From contig NZ_JAIKLE010000006.1 of assembly GCF_022267315.1 (NCBI RefSeq), forward strand, positions 180,855-244,854: DNA of 64,000 nt, in the 5' to 3' direction. The notes beneath the pieces are model-generated. The model had not been told where the DNA came from. It ran no database searches and saw only the letters and a program-made list of their open reading frames with translations. This DNA comes from Maribellus maritimus. GTDB taxonomy: Bacteria > Bacteroidota > Bacteroidia > Bacteroidales > Prolixibacteraceae. The position numbers were made by a program, and so were the translations under genes. Positions 38,795 to 47,785 of the stretch are shown here, piece by piece (position 1 is the first letter of the stretch; each line of letters opens with the position of its first letter).

Positions 38795-40303
38795 CTATTT
38801 TGAGGTAATACTCAAAGCAATATCTTTTAAATAAACCGGAGATTCAATTGTTAGAGTTCCACCGGGATGAACAATTTTTTGTTTGCTATAAAACTTCCCG
38901 GTCTTGGTATTTAACCATTTTATTCGATATTTTCCTTCCGGCAGTTTTATTTGGGGATTTATTTTGCCTTCTCCGCCTCTAAAGTAAATTGCATATTGTT
39001 TTCCCGTTTCCGCCAGAACCCGAGCTCTTACATCTTTCGGAATACTGGCAGTTTCGATTACATTATTTTGAGGTTTCATTTGAATAAACTCAAAATCAGA
39101 AATAAAGTTCTTAAGAATTTTTAGCCATTCTCTTAAAACAGGGCCTCCGCTATTTACTGCTTTAGGAGCAGTTTTTCCTTTTTCGTCGGTCGATAGAAAG
39201 GAAAGATCCAGATTGTTAAAAACGGCACATCCTGCAAGTATCGTTTCCCAGCCTTCCATACGATAAAAATTTGGGTCGGTTGTCATTCCTGTCTCATCAT
39301 TGCCAATTGGTTTGTTTAAATGATAGTTTAATGTGGCAATATCGTCATCTAACGTTCGCTCTTCCGGGTAGGCATAATGCCAGTTAAAAATGTCGACGTG
39401 CGGGTTTGGATTGGAAAGCTGACTTGTGCCGTTTTGTATATTTACTGCAACGAGGTGTTTGTTAGTATATGTGCTTTCAGCTTCGATAATTTTTTCAATA
39501 ATAAAATTTTGCCAATTGGCCGGCACGCCCATCACATAGGGTTCATTACAGATTTCATAGTAAATATTGTCATAAAAACGAAGTTCGCTTACAATCTTAT
39601 CAACCAACCCGGTTTGCACTTCAAGCAGTTTTCCGTTGTTGAGGGTTAGCGCAGTATCGCGCTTAAAATTTCCTATATCATTTATATTATTCTTTTGATG
39701 CCACGGGCTGTATTCCCAAAGCACATCGTTATAAAATGGACAGAACAATACAATCTCCACAATAATATCGTATTTTCCGGCAAGCTCTATAAAATCTTTT
39801 AATCGTTTAAAATATTCCGGGTTGTAACTGGATAAATCAAACTTATTTCCTCCGTTGATGTAACCCGGCTCACGGCTTCTTTCCCATGGTACAATTAACC
39901 GATTGGAAGCAGGAGAAAGTGGTTGATCCTGGGGATATTTAAACCAACCAACGTTTTCAACATAATTTCCAATAAATAACCGGGTAAGATTAAAATCGTA
40001 TTTTTTTAATTCTTTTAAATAAACCCGGTAATCAAAGTCAAGATTTATGACTGCTCCGTAGTGTTCAGCAGAAGTTATTAAAATAGTCGGTTCTCCTCTG
40101 AAAAGAAAATAATGGGGATTTTTTTTGTTCAGAGAAAAAAATGAAGTGTTTTTATCTCTGTTACGGAGTTTTTTATCCGGGGCTTTATTCTCAAGTTGAG
40201 AAGAGTTTGCAAAATGAGTTGTAGCTGTCACCCCGTTTGGATGGCCAATAAAAAAGACCGGAGACAAAATATAAATGAAAAGGAAATTAACAATACGCTT
40301 CAT
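38795..40303 (-). CDS. Clan GH-A (GH5/cellulase-like) glycoside hydrolase
   Basis: A 502-residue exported protein (signal peptide about 1-26, no lipobox). It has an N-terminal FRGEPTILITSAEHYGAV segment as in DUF4038/GH5-type putative glycosidases, then a TIM barrel with the acid/base E254 in YYEICNEPYV and a probable nucleophile E337 in IGNDETGM, and a C-terminal beta domain (about 410-500). Aromatic residues in NWHYAYPEERT would line the active site. The exact family and substrate cannot be told from sequence alone. It is convergent with the GH30 gene, suggesting a related but separately controlled role in breakdown of the same glycan. Confidence 0.72.
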   Translation of the reverse strand: MKRIVNFLFIYILSPVFFIGHPNGVTATTHFANSSQLENKAPDKKLRNRDKNTSFFSLNKKNPHYFLFRGEPTILITSAEHYGAVINLDFDYRVYLKELKKYDFNLTRLFIGNYVENVGWFKYPQDQPLSPASNRLIVPWERSREPGYINGGNKFDLSSYNPEYFKRLKDFIELAGKYDIIVEIVLFCPFYNDVLWEYSPWHQKNNINDIGNFKRDTALTLNNGKLLEVQTGLVDKIVSELRFYDNIYYEICNEPYVMGVPANWQNFIIEKIIEAESTYTNKHLVAVNIQNGTSQLSNPNPHVDIFNWHYAYPEERTLDDDIATLNYHLNKPIGNDETGMTTDPNFYRMEGWETILAGCAVFNNLDLSFLSTDEKGKTAPKAVNSGGPVLREWLKILKNFISDFEFIQMKPQNNVIETASIPKDVRARVLAETGKQYAIYFRGGEGKINPQIKLPEGKYRIKWLNTKTGKFYSKQKIVHPGGTLTIESPVYLKDIALSITSK

Positions 40304-40419
40304 AGCTTTGATATTAAATTGTGGATGTTGTTCTGACTAAAATAAGAAATTTAAGAAAGAGTTGAAAATCATTTTGAATCAGAGCTTTGAGTTTTGTTTT
40401 TTTTATAAAGCGAAAGAGC

Positions 40420-41196
40420 ATGCCGCCCCTGCAGAAGAGAAATTTTCTGAATTTTTTATTTCTGGTAATTCCAGTTTTCCTTTACCTTTGGCCCAAATTC
40501 AAAAGCATGGGATTACAAAATTTTATATATGCGGCGTTGCTTGCTGTTTTCTTTTTTGTTACTGTTGGAATAAGTTTAAAAAGAAAAGACGGTTTTATTG
40601 GGAAAATGAAGTATTTATTCCCTGCTATGCTCTTTACCGGAGCCATATTTATCATCTGGGACATTCGTTTTACAGAATTGGGCATCTGGAGTTTTAATCC
40701 CGGTTATTTACTGGGAATCTCACTGATGCAGCTTCCTCTGGAAGAGTGGTTGTTCTTTTTTGTTGTTCCGTTTTTTAGTGTTTACATTTACGAAGTATTA
40801 AAAATTCGCCTTATCCGTTCTTCCCGCCCAAATATATTTGTGGTGTTGAGTCTGGTTTTGCTTGTGGTTTATGCTTTGGTCGCTTATTCTTACCGGAAAG
40901 ATTTATATACATTTTTTACTTTTTTCCTGCTTACAATTTATTTTGGCTACACTATTTTTCGCAATAATTTTAAAAAGAACTATCCTAAATTTTATCTTTC
41001 CTATTTGTTTGCACTTGCGCCTTTTTTGATTCTCAGAGGAATTTTAACGGGACTGCCGGTAGTAACCTTTAATTATGACCATATTTTGAATGTTTTTATT
41101 TTTTCTATCCCGATAGAAGATTTGGGTTATTTCTTCCTTATTCATTTGATGAATATTACCATTTTTGAATATTTGAGTGTAAGACGATTTTATTAG
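40420..41196 (+). CDS. Lycopene-cyclase-domain membrane protein (CrtYcd type)
   Basis: ATG 40420 is preferred over the in-frame TTG 40387. The 258-residue protein is almost entirely membrane-embedded (seven to eight helices). It contains two copies of the lycopene cyclase domain seen in heterodimeric CrtYc/CrtYd: WDIRFTELGIWSFNP with PLEEWLFFF in the first, and DHILNVFIFSIPIEDLGYFF in the second. The acidic pairs in PLEE and PIED are the conserved catalytic residues. It would convert lycopene ends to beta-ionone rings, as in beta-carotene or zeaxanthin-type pigments. No crtB, crtI or crtZ is in this window, so the pathway is split or the protein has another substrate. waaA follows 19 bases later. 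Confidence 0.8.
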   Translation: MPPLQKRNFLNFLFLVIPVFLYLWPKFKSMGLQNFIYAALLAVFFFVTVGISLKRKDGFIGKMKYLFPAMLFTGAIFIIWDIRFTELGIWSFNPGYLLGISLMQLPLEEWLFFFVVPFFSVYIYEVLKIRLIRSSRPNIFVVLSLVLLVVYALVAYSYRKDLYTFFTFFLLTIYFGYTIFRNNFKKNYPKFYLSYLFALAPFLILRGILTGLPVVTFNYDHILNVFIFSIPIEDLGYFFLIHLMNITIFEYLSVRRFY

Positions 41197-41215
41197 TGGT
41201 TTAAACTTTTCAGGC

Positions 41216-42448
41216 ATGATTCTTTTTTATAAAACCGGAATTCTTTTTTACGCTTTCTTTGCGCGTATTTCGTCGCTGTTTAGCGGAAAAGCACGCTTAT
41301 TTGTAAGGGGAAGAAAAAATTGGCGCAAAACTTTATCTGAGAAGGTAGACAGTACTGCCAGGTATATATGGATGCACTGTGCTTCGTTGGGTGAATTTGA
41401 ACAGGGAAGACCGCTTATTGAAGAAATAAAAAAGCAGTTCCCTGACTGTAAAATTGTGCTTACTTTTTTTTCTCCTTCTGGTTTTGAAATTCGTAAAGAT
41501 TATGAACTGGCGGATATTGTGATGTATTTGCCGTTGGATACAAAACGGAATGCGAAGGACTTTCTAAATCTTCTGAAACCCGAAAAAGTATTTTTTGTAA
41601 AGTACGAATTTTGGCATTTTTATATTTCGGAATTGAAAAAAAGAAATATTCCGCTGTTTATTGTTTCTGCTATTTTTCGTGAAAACCAGCATTTTTTTAA
41701 AAACACACCCTGGGGAAAATGGTATAGAAAAATGCTTTTTAAAGTTGAACACATTTTTGTTCAGAGTGAGGTATCGGCAAAATTGTTAAAAATGGTAGGA
41801 GTAAATAATTTTACGATTTCGGGAGATACCCGTTTTGACAGGGTTGCCTCCATTGCAAAAGGTTTCAAAAATTTTCCAATTGTTGAAAAGTTTAAGGGAA
41901 ATTTGCCGCTAATTGTTGCCGGAAGTACCTGGAAGCCTGATGAAGAGCTGCTTGTAGAGTTTATCAACCAAAATTCGGAAGCCAAAATGGTTTTCGCCCC
42001 CCATGAGGTTTCGGAGGCAAATATTAACAGGTTGACACAAATGTTGAAAAAACCTGTAGCCAGGTTTAGTCAGATTAAAAATTCCGAGGTCGAAAATCTT
42101 CAGGTTATAATAATTGATTCAATAGGGATTTTATCTTCTATATATAAATACGGCAACATTGCCTATATCGGGGGTGGTTTTGGCGTAGGAATTCATAATA
42201 TTTTAGAGGCAGCAACTTTTGGGCTGCCGGTAATTTTTGGACCCAATCATCAAAGATTTAAAGAAGCAGTCGACTTAAAATCCGAAGGAGGAGCCTTTTC
42301 AATTAATGACTTTTATCAGCTTAAAACCATTATGGATTCCTTGTTGAACGATGATGAAGCGTTAAAAAAAGCCTCAAAAATCAGTAAAAATTATGTTGCA
42401 AAAAATATTGGCTCTACATCACTTATCATAAAAAAAGTATTTAAATAA
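41216..42448 (+). CDS. waaA: 3-deoxy-D-manno-octulosonic acid transferase (Kdo transferase)
   Basis: A 410-residue GT30 enzyme transferring Kdo from CMP-Kdo to lipid IVA at the inner face of the cytoplasmic membrane. An N-terminal hydrophobic anchor (about 1-22) precedes the GT-B fold. The motif IWMHCASLGEFEQG (51-64) carries the catalytic base E60. KYEFWHFY, FVQSEVSAKLL, GDTRFDRV, AGSTWKPDEELL and YIGGGFGVGIHNILEAATFGLPVIFGP are all family features. Length is normal. It is 19 bases after the lycopene cyclase gene and probably in the same transcript. Confidence 0.93.
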   Translation: MILFYKTGILFYAFFARISSLFSGKARLFVRGRKNWRKTLSEKVDSTARYIWMHCASLGEFEQGRPLIEEIKKQFPDCKIVLTFFSPSGFEIRKDYELADIVMYLPLDTKRNAKDFLNLLKPEKVFFVKYEFWHFYISELKKRNIPLFIVSAIFRENQHFFKNTPWGKWYRKMLFKVEHIFVQSEVSAKLLKMVGVNNFTISGDTRFDRVASIAKGFKNFPIVEKFKGNLPLIVAGSTWKPDEELLVEFINQNSEAKMVFAPHEVSEANINRLTQMLKKPVARFSQIKNSEVENLQVIIIDSIGILSSIYKYGNIAYIGGGFGVGIHNILEAATFGLPVIFGPNHQRFKEAVDLKSEGGAFSINDFYQLKTIMDSLLNDDEALKKASKISKNYVAKNIGSTSLIIKKVFK

Positions 42449-42769
42449 TAGCTTTTTTTTAACAATTCTCGCCTGTTTTTTTTTCTTAAAATTTTTGAAT
42501 TTTCAGAACAGAAATTCGTATAAATTTATTTCAAATTTCCAAGTCAAATTTTTTGTTTTGGTAAACTTTTTCTACTTGAAATATTGTTATGTGTTTGATT
42601 ATTAGTGTACTAACATATAAAAGTTGATAACTTTTAATTAAATAGTCGTAAAAAACTTTCCAAAATATTTGATTGATTTCTATCTTCACTTCACAATTTC
42701 AAAGGAGGGAAAATTAGAGTCCCAGGAACGGAATTCAAATTAATACATTAAATCATTTAACTGGACAAA
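42449..42769. other. 321-base leader region before nrdJ
   Basis: AT-rich with several T runs and no reading frame of note. I looked for a cobalamin riboswitch because the next gene is B12-dependent and saw no B12-box (GCCACTG-type) core. No clear NrdR box pair was seen either. AAAGGAGGGAAAA at about 42701 resembles a strong ribosome-binding sequence but is 60 bases too far upstream of the start. Confidence 0.4.
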
Positions 42770-45325
42770 ATGGCATACAACGAAGTATCAGTAAAGGCCC
42801 CCGTAGGCAAAAAAATTTACTCGCAGGAGGAAGCGGTAAAAGCTTCATTAGAGTACTTCAAAGGAGATGATCTTGCTGCAAGGGTGTGGGTGAATAAATA
42901 TGCACTCAAAGATTCATTTGGGAATATTTTTGAGTTGACACCCGATGATATGCATAAGAGGCTGGCGAAAGAAATTGCCAGAATAGAGAAACGGTATCCG
43001 AATCCACTTACCGAAGAAGAAATATATAAAGTGTTAAAAGGATTCAAATACATTGTTCCCCAGGGTGGACCAATGACAGGTATTGGTAATAATTATCAGG
43101 TTGCATCACTTTCCAACTGTTTTGTTGTGGGAAATGACGGAGATTCTGATTCGTATGGCGGAATTATGAAAATTGACCAGGAACAAGTCCAGTTAATGAA
43201 AAGACGCGGGGGAGTAGGTCATGATTTATCGCATATCCGTCCAAAGGGTTCACCTGTAAAAAATTCGGCACTTACATCAACCGGTATTGTTCCGTTTATG
43301 GAACGATATTCCAATTCAACGCGCGAGGTTGCACAAGACGGGAGACGCGGTGCTTTGATGTTGTCGGTTTCTGTAAAACACCCGGATTCAGAAAGTTTTA
43401 TCGATGCCAAGCTGGAACAGGGAAAAGTTACAGGAGCAAATGTTTCGGTAAAAATCAAGGATGATTTTATGGAAGCAATTGAAGCCGGGAAACCCTATGT
43501 GCAGCAATATCCAATCGATTCAGATAAGCCTACCTATAAAAAGGAAATTGACGCTGGTGCTTTGTGGGAGAAAATTGTAAAAAATGCATGGAAATCTGCT
43601 GAGCCGGGAATTCTTTTCTGGGATACGATAATTAACGAATCTGTGCCGGATTGCTATGCTGATCTTGGCTACCGCACTGTGTCTACTAATCCGTGTGGTG
43701 AAATTCCGCTTTGCCCCTATGACAGTTGTCGTTTGTTGGCTATTAATTTGTATTCTTATGTAGAGAAACCGTTTACAACACAGGCCAAATTCAATTTTGA
43801 TCTGTTCAAAGAACATATTCACTACGCTCAGCGGATAATGGACGATATTATTGATCTTGAACTGGAGAAGATTGATGCTATTCTTGAAAAAGTAAATTCA
43901 GATCCGGAAGCTGAAGATATTAAATTTACAGAACTTAATCTTTGGGAGAGTATCAAAAAGAAAGCCAACGAAGGGCGCAGGACAGGAATTGGAATAACTG
44001 CTGAAGGCGATATGCTGGCGGCACTTGGCTTACGCTACGGAAGTGAAAATGCCATTGATTTTTCAGAAGAAGTTCATAAAAATATTACTTTAGAAGCTTA
44101 TCGTTCATCGGTATACATGGCCAAAGAACGCGGCTCATTCAAAATTTACGACAGCAAGCGTGAGGAAAATAACCCGCTGATTAAACGCATTAAAGATGCA
44201 GATCCCGAGTTGTATGAAAAGATGACAGAGTTTGGTCGTCGGAACATAGCACTGCTCACTATTGCACCAACAGGTACTACCAGTTTGATGACACAAACTA
44301 CTTCAGGGATAGAACCTGTTTTTATGCCGGTTTATAAAAGAAGAAGAAAAGTAAATCCAAACGATAAAGATGTTCGTGTTGACTTTGTGGATGAAGTTGG
44401 CGACCATTGGGAGGAATACACTGTTTTCCATCACAAATTCAAAACCTGGATGGAAATAAACGGGTATAAAACCGACCGTGAATATTCGCAGGAGGATTTG
44501 GATGGAATGGTGAAAAAGTCGCCTTATTATAAAGCAACGTCAAACGATGTTGACTGGCTGGCCAAGGTTCGTATGCAGGGACGCGTACAAAAATGGGTCG
44601 ATCACTCCATTAGTGTAACCATTAATTTGCCGGCAGATGTTTCTCAGGAACTGGTTGGCGATCTGTATTTCCAGGCGTGGAAAAACGGATGTAAAGGTGT
44701 AACTGTTTATCGTGATGGTTCGCGTTCAGGTGTTTTGCTTTCAAACGATTCAAAAGAGAAAAAGAAAGCCGGTTCTTTCCCAACAAAACGTCCTGAAAAA
44801 CTGGAAGCAGATGTGGTTCGTTTTCAGAACAATAAAGAAAAATGGATTGCCTTTATGGGGCTGATGGATGGGAAACCTTATGAAATTTTTACAGGTCTCT
44901 CGGATGATGAAGATGGAATTTTACTTCCCCGCTCAATAACAAAAGGGTATATTATTAAAAGCTGGGATGGAGAAGATAGTTCGCGCTACGATTTTCAGTA
45001 TATCAATAAACGAGGGTATAAAACGACCATCGAAGGTCTTTCTCATAAATTCAATCCGGTATTCTGGAACTATGCAAAACTGATTTCAGGAACTTTACGA
45101 CACGGAATGCCTATTCATAAAGTTGTTGAGCTGGTAACCAGTCTTCAGCTTGATAATGAGACTATTAATTCATGGAAAGCCGGTGTGGCACGTGCGTTAA
45201 AAAAATATATACCAGATGGAACACTTGCAGAAGATGCCAAATGTGGCGAATGCGGTTCAGATGAAGTAGTATACCAGGAAGGCTGTTTAACCTGTCTTTC
45301 CTGTGGATCTTCGAAGTGTGGATAA
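42770..45325 (+). CDS. nrdJ: Adenosylcobalamin-dependent ribonucleoside-diphosphate reductase (class II)
   Basis: An 851-residue class II reductase that makes deoxyribonucleotides from ribonucleoside diphosphates using coenzyme B12, without oxygen. The barrel motif N307-P-C309-G-E311 holds the thiyl-radical cysteine C309. C117 (LSNCFVV) and C320 (CRLLAIN) are the redox pair, with the same 11-residue spacing between C309 and C320 as in the Thermotoga enzyme. No N-terminal ATP cone is present. The C-terminus carries the cysteine-rich tail C825-x2-C828...C839-x2-C842-x2-C845 and C850, thought to regenerate the active-site disulfide. A strong terminator follows. It stands alone as a transcription unit. 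Confidence 0.93.
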   Translation: MAYNEVSVKAPVGKKIYSQEEAVKASLEYFKGDDLAARVWVNKYALKDSFGNIFELTPDDMHKRLAKEIARIEKRYPNPLTEEEIYKVLKGFKYIVPQGGPMTGIGNNYQVASLSNCFVVGNDGDSDSYGGIMKIDQEQVQLMKRRGGVGHDLSHIRPKGSPVKNSALTSTGIVPFMERYSNSTREVAQDGRRGALMLSVSVKHPDSESFIDAKLEQGKVTGANVSVKIKDDFMEAIEAGKPYVQQYPIDSDKPTYKKEIDAGALWEKIVKNAWKSAEPGILFWDTIINESVPDCYADLGYRTVSTNPCGEIPLCPYDSCRLLAINLYSYVEKPFTTQAKFNFDLFKEHIHYAQRIMDDIIDLELEKIDAILEKVNSDPEAEDIKFTELNLWESIKKKANEGRRTGIGITAEGDMLAALGLRYGSENAIDFSEEVHKNITLEAYRSSVYMAKERGSFKIYDSKREENNPLIKRIKDADPELYEKMTEFGRRNIALLTIAPTGTTSLMTQTTSGIEPVFMPVYKRRRKVNPNDKDVRVDFVDEVGDHWEEYTVFHHKFKTWMEINGYKTDREYSQEDLDGMVKKSPYYKATSNDVDWLAKVRMQGRVQKWVDHSISVTINLPADVSQELVGDLYFQAWKNGCKGVTVYRDGSRSGVLLSNDSKEKKKAGSFPTKRPEKLEADVVRFQNNKEKWIAFMGLMDGKPYEIFTGLSDDEDGILLPRSITKGYIIKSWDGEDSSRYDFQYINKRGYKTTIEGLSHKFNPVFWNYAKLISGTLRHGMPIHKVVELVTSLQLDNETINSWKAGVARALKKYIPDGTLAEDAKCGECGSDEVVYQEGCLTCLSCGSSKCG

Positions 45326-45343
45326 AACCAGGATAAGAAGTCG

Positions 45344-45377
45344 AAAAAAAACCAGGGCTGTTGTCTCTGGTTTTTTT
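45344..45377 (+). terminator. Terminator of nrdJ
   Basis: A 9-bp stem (AAAAACCAG at 45347-45355 with CTGGTTTTT at 45367-45375), 11-base loop, then more T. It starts 19 bases past the nrdJ stop. Confidence 0.8.
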
Positions 45378-45400
45378 GTTTTAAAAATTGAGAAATAAAA

Positions 45401-45426
45401 AAGACGCCCGAATAAAAAGGCGTCTT
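45401..45426 (-). terminator. Terminator of gcvH
   Basis: A perfect 8-bp stem (AAGACGCC at 45401-45408 with GGCGTCTT at 45419-45426) and a 10-base loop. On the minus strand it is followed by TTTTATTT. It lies 24 bases past the gcvH stop. Confidence 0.8.
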
Positions 45427-45450
45427 GTAAGTATATATATTTTTTAAAGT

Positions 45451-45831
45451 CTACGCTTCAATCATTTTTTGGTATTCTTCAGCCGACATCAAATCATCCA
45501 GTTCTGAAGAATCTTTTATCTCAACTTTTATCATCCAGCCTGCTCCATACGGATCTTTATTTACTACTTCCGGTTCATCAGCCAAAGCTTCATTCACCTC
45601 TGAAACAGTTCCTCCAACCGGCATAAAAAGATCTGAGACAGTTTTAACGGCTTCAACGGTTCCAAAAGTTTCTCCTTTGTCCAGCTCTTCACCTTCGGTT
45701 TCTATCTCAACAAAAACAACATCACCCAATTCGCCCTGAGCAAAATCGGTAACTCCAACAACAGCAACATCACCGTCTACACGAATCCATTCGTGGTCTT
45801 GCGTGTATTTTAAGTCAGCAGGTATTTTCAT
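45451..45831 (-). CDS. gcvH: Glycine cleavage system H protein
   Basis: A 126-residue lipoyl carrier of the glycine cleavage system. The lipoylated lysine is K63 in TVEAVKTVSD. HEWIRVDGDVAVVGVTDFAQ at 13-32 and GDVVFVEIE are the standard hybrid/barrel motifs. It shuttles the aminomethyl group between the P, T and L proteins, none of which is encoded nearby. Normal length. It has its own terminator on one side and a 221-base spacer on the other. Confidence 0.96.
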   Translation of the reverse strand: MKIPADLKYTQDHEWIRVDGDVAVVGVTDFAQGELGDVVFVEIETEGEELDKGETFGTVEAVKTVSDLFMPVGGTVSEVNEALADEPEVVNKDPYGAGWMIKVEIKDSSELDDLMSAEEYQKMIEA

Positions 45832-46001
45832 TTTGTATATTTTTTAATTTGTCAACGTTTTTGTAATAAGCAGAATTGTTTTGAGAATTTTACTGAAATT
45901 ACTTCAAAACATAATTATTTATTGTGCCAAATTTAATACAATTTAATGAAAGATAAAGTGTTATTGCAAATGCATTTTTATGATTTATATTTCATTTTCA
46001 C

Positions 46002-46031
46002 TTAGGTTTTAAAATTTCTGTGGCATATTTG
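46002..46031 (+). promoter_or_regulatory. Probable Bacteroidota-type promoter for tsaE-ald
   Basis: CATATTTG at 46024-46031 matches the -7 element TAnnTTTG at seven of eight positions. TTAG at 46002-46005, 18 bases upstream, could be the -33 element (TTTG). The start codon is 22 bases downstream. Confidence 0.35.
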
Positions 46032-46052
46032 TACTATTGAAAAAATAAAAAT

Positions 46053-46475
46053 ATGTTTTCTGAGAAAATATCTTCAGTCAAAGAACTTAAACAGGTTGCG
46101 CAGAATTTGATGGCTGCATTTCCTGAGCAAAAGGTGTTTGCCTTTTATGGTAAAATGGGGGCGGGCAAAACTACATTTATACAAGCTGTTTGTAAAGAAT
46201 TAGGAACCGATGATAATGTTACAAGTCCGACCTTTGCATTAATCAACGAATATAAAACCAAAGATTTGTCATCCATTTTTCATTTCGATTTTTACAGAAT
46301 TAAAGACATTGAAGAGGCATTTGATTTGGGCTATGAGGATTATTTGTACAGCGGGGAATATTGTTTTATTGAGTGGCCGGAAATGATAGAATCGCTTTTG
46401 CCAGAACATGTTACTGAAGTATACATCCAGGCAGACGATAAAGGAAACAGGCTGATTACAGCCCGGACAACATAA
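46053..46475 (+). CDS. tsaE: tRNA threonylcarbamoyladenosine biosynthesis ATPase TsaE
   Basis: A 140-residue P-loop ATPase that supports the TsaD-TsaB complex in forming t6A37 on ANN-decoding tRNAs. Walker A is GKMGAGKT at 33-40. TSPTFALINEY follows as in all TsaE proteins, then the Walker-B-like FHFDFYRIKD and the FIEWPEM signature (WPE). Length is normal. ald follows 89 bases later on the same strand. Confidence 0.95.
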   Translation: MFSEKISSVKELKQVAQNLMAAFPEQKVFAFYGKMGAGKTTFIQAVCKELGTDDNVTSPTFALINEYKTKDLSSIFHFDFYRIKDIEEAFDLGYEDYLYSGEYCFIEWPEMIESLLPEHVTEVYIQADDKGNRLITARTT

Positions 46476-46564
46476 TTTACATAACATTTTGAAATTTGGC
46501 GTTTAGAATGTAACTTGTTGAGCCTTTTTATCGCATAATATAGAGTCTAACTAAATATTCAGGA

Positions 46565-47785
46565 ATGAAGTCAACCGAAGAATCAAAGGAGCGGGCATTA
46601 GTATCGAAAACCATGCTAATGCCTAAAGAAGAGATGCTGGAAATAAAGAAGAAAGGGCAAAAAATAAAGATTGGCATTCCTTCCGATTACTCAAAAGTTG
46701 AATACCGTGTACCTTTAACGCCTCAGGCAGTTGACTTGTTGGTTTCTTATGGTCACGAAATTCTAATTGAAACCAACGCCGGGAAATCGGCCAGTTATTC
46801 GGATGATGATTACCGGAAATCAGGTGCGCGGATTGTCGATAAAAAAGAAGAGACTTTTCAGTGTGATATCATTTTGCGCCTCGCTCCTTTTGATGAGGAG
46901 GAAATCGGGTTTTTAAGGGGCAATCAGGTTGTTATTTCAAGTATGCAGATTGAATCTCATTGTAAGGAGTCGATTCAAAAAATGCTGCAAAAAAAAGTTA
47001 CCTCAATTGCTTTTGAGAATTTGGAAGACGAGGAAGGTTTTATGCCTTTTGTGCACCAAATGAGTCAGATTGCAGGTGTAACGGCTATTACAATCGCAAG
47101 TGAATATTTAAGTAACTCCAGAAACGGAAAGGGAGTTTTGTTTGGAGAAGTTACCGGTGTTACTCCGGCTGAACTGGTTATTTTAGGAACAAGCACAGCT
47201 GCCGAATATGCTGCGAGAGCAGCATTAGGACTGGGTATTTTTGTAAAAGTTTTTGATACTTCGGTTTCGGAATTGAGTAAACTGGAAGAAAAACTGGGCC
47301 GCCGGATTTTTACTTCGGTTTTTTACCCTAAAGTTCTCCGTAAAGCATTGGTTTCCGCCGATGCGGTTATCGGCGCCATGTCATTTAATACTACTCCAAA
47401 ATTTAAGGTGTCAGAGGAGCTGGTGAAACAAATGAAAGAAGGCTCGGTTATTATTGACCTTAATGCAAGCCAGGGAGGCAGTTTTGAGACTTCGCATTGT
47501 ACTGATTTCAAAAACCCAACCTATGTGAAACATGGCGTTGTACACTACTGTGTTCCAAATTCACCCTCGATGGTTGCACGAACTGCCTCTATATCAATGA
47601 GTAATATTCTTATTCCTATTCTTTTGGCTATTGGCGAAAACGGAGGGGTTGACAACTATATAAAAGGCTCGAAGGGTTTTCGTAAAGGTGTTTATGTTTA
47701 TCATGGGATACTTACAAACCATGAAATAGGCCGCCTTTTTAATCTTCCTTCAAAAGATATCGATTTATTGCTCGCTGTTTTTTAG
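46565..47785 (+). CDS. ald: Alanine dehydrogenase (Ald/PNT family)
   Basis: A 406-residue NAD-dependent dehydrogenase of the alanine dehydrogenase/transhydrogenase-alpha family. KIGIPSDYSKVEYRVPLTP and EILIETNAGKSASYSDDDY are N-terminal domain motifs. The Rossmann region reads VILGTSTAAEYAARAALGLG instead of the classic G-x-G-x-x-G, and DLNASQGGSFETS corresponds to the catalytic Asp region. There is an N-terminal extension of about 36 residues beyond the standard 370. It interconverts alanine and pyruvate plus ammonia. The last 21 bases overlap the 3' end of the convergent pulA gene. Confidence 0.85.
   Translation: MKSTEESKERALVSKTMLMPKEEMLEIKKKGQKIKIGIPSDYSKVEYRVPLTPQAVDLLVSYGHEILIETNAGKSASYSDDDYRKSGARIVDKKEETFQCDIILRLAPFDEEEIGFLRGNQVVISSMQIESHCKESIQKMLQKKVTSIAFENLEDEEGFMPFVHQMSQIAGVTAITIASEYLSNSRNGKGVLFGEVTGVTPAELVILGTSTAAEYAARAALGLGIFVKVFDTSVSELSKLEEKLGRRIFTSVFYPKVLRKALVSADAVIGAMSFNTTPKFKVSEELVKQMKEGSVIIDLNASQGGSFETSHCTDFKNPTYVKHGVVHYCVPNSPSMVARTASISMSNILIPILLAIGENGGVDNYIKGSKGFRKGVYVYHGILTNHEIGRLFNLPSKDIDLLLAVF

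Noticed and set aside
42449..42769. Cobalamin riboswitch ahead of the B12-dependent reductase
   Set aside because: No B12-box core or plausible multi-helix structure was found.
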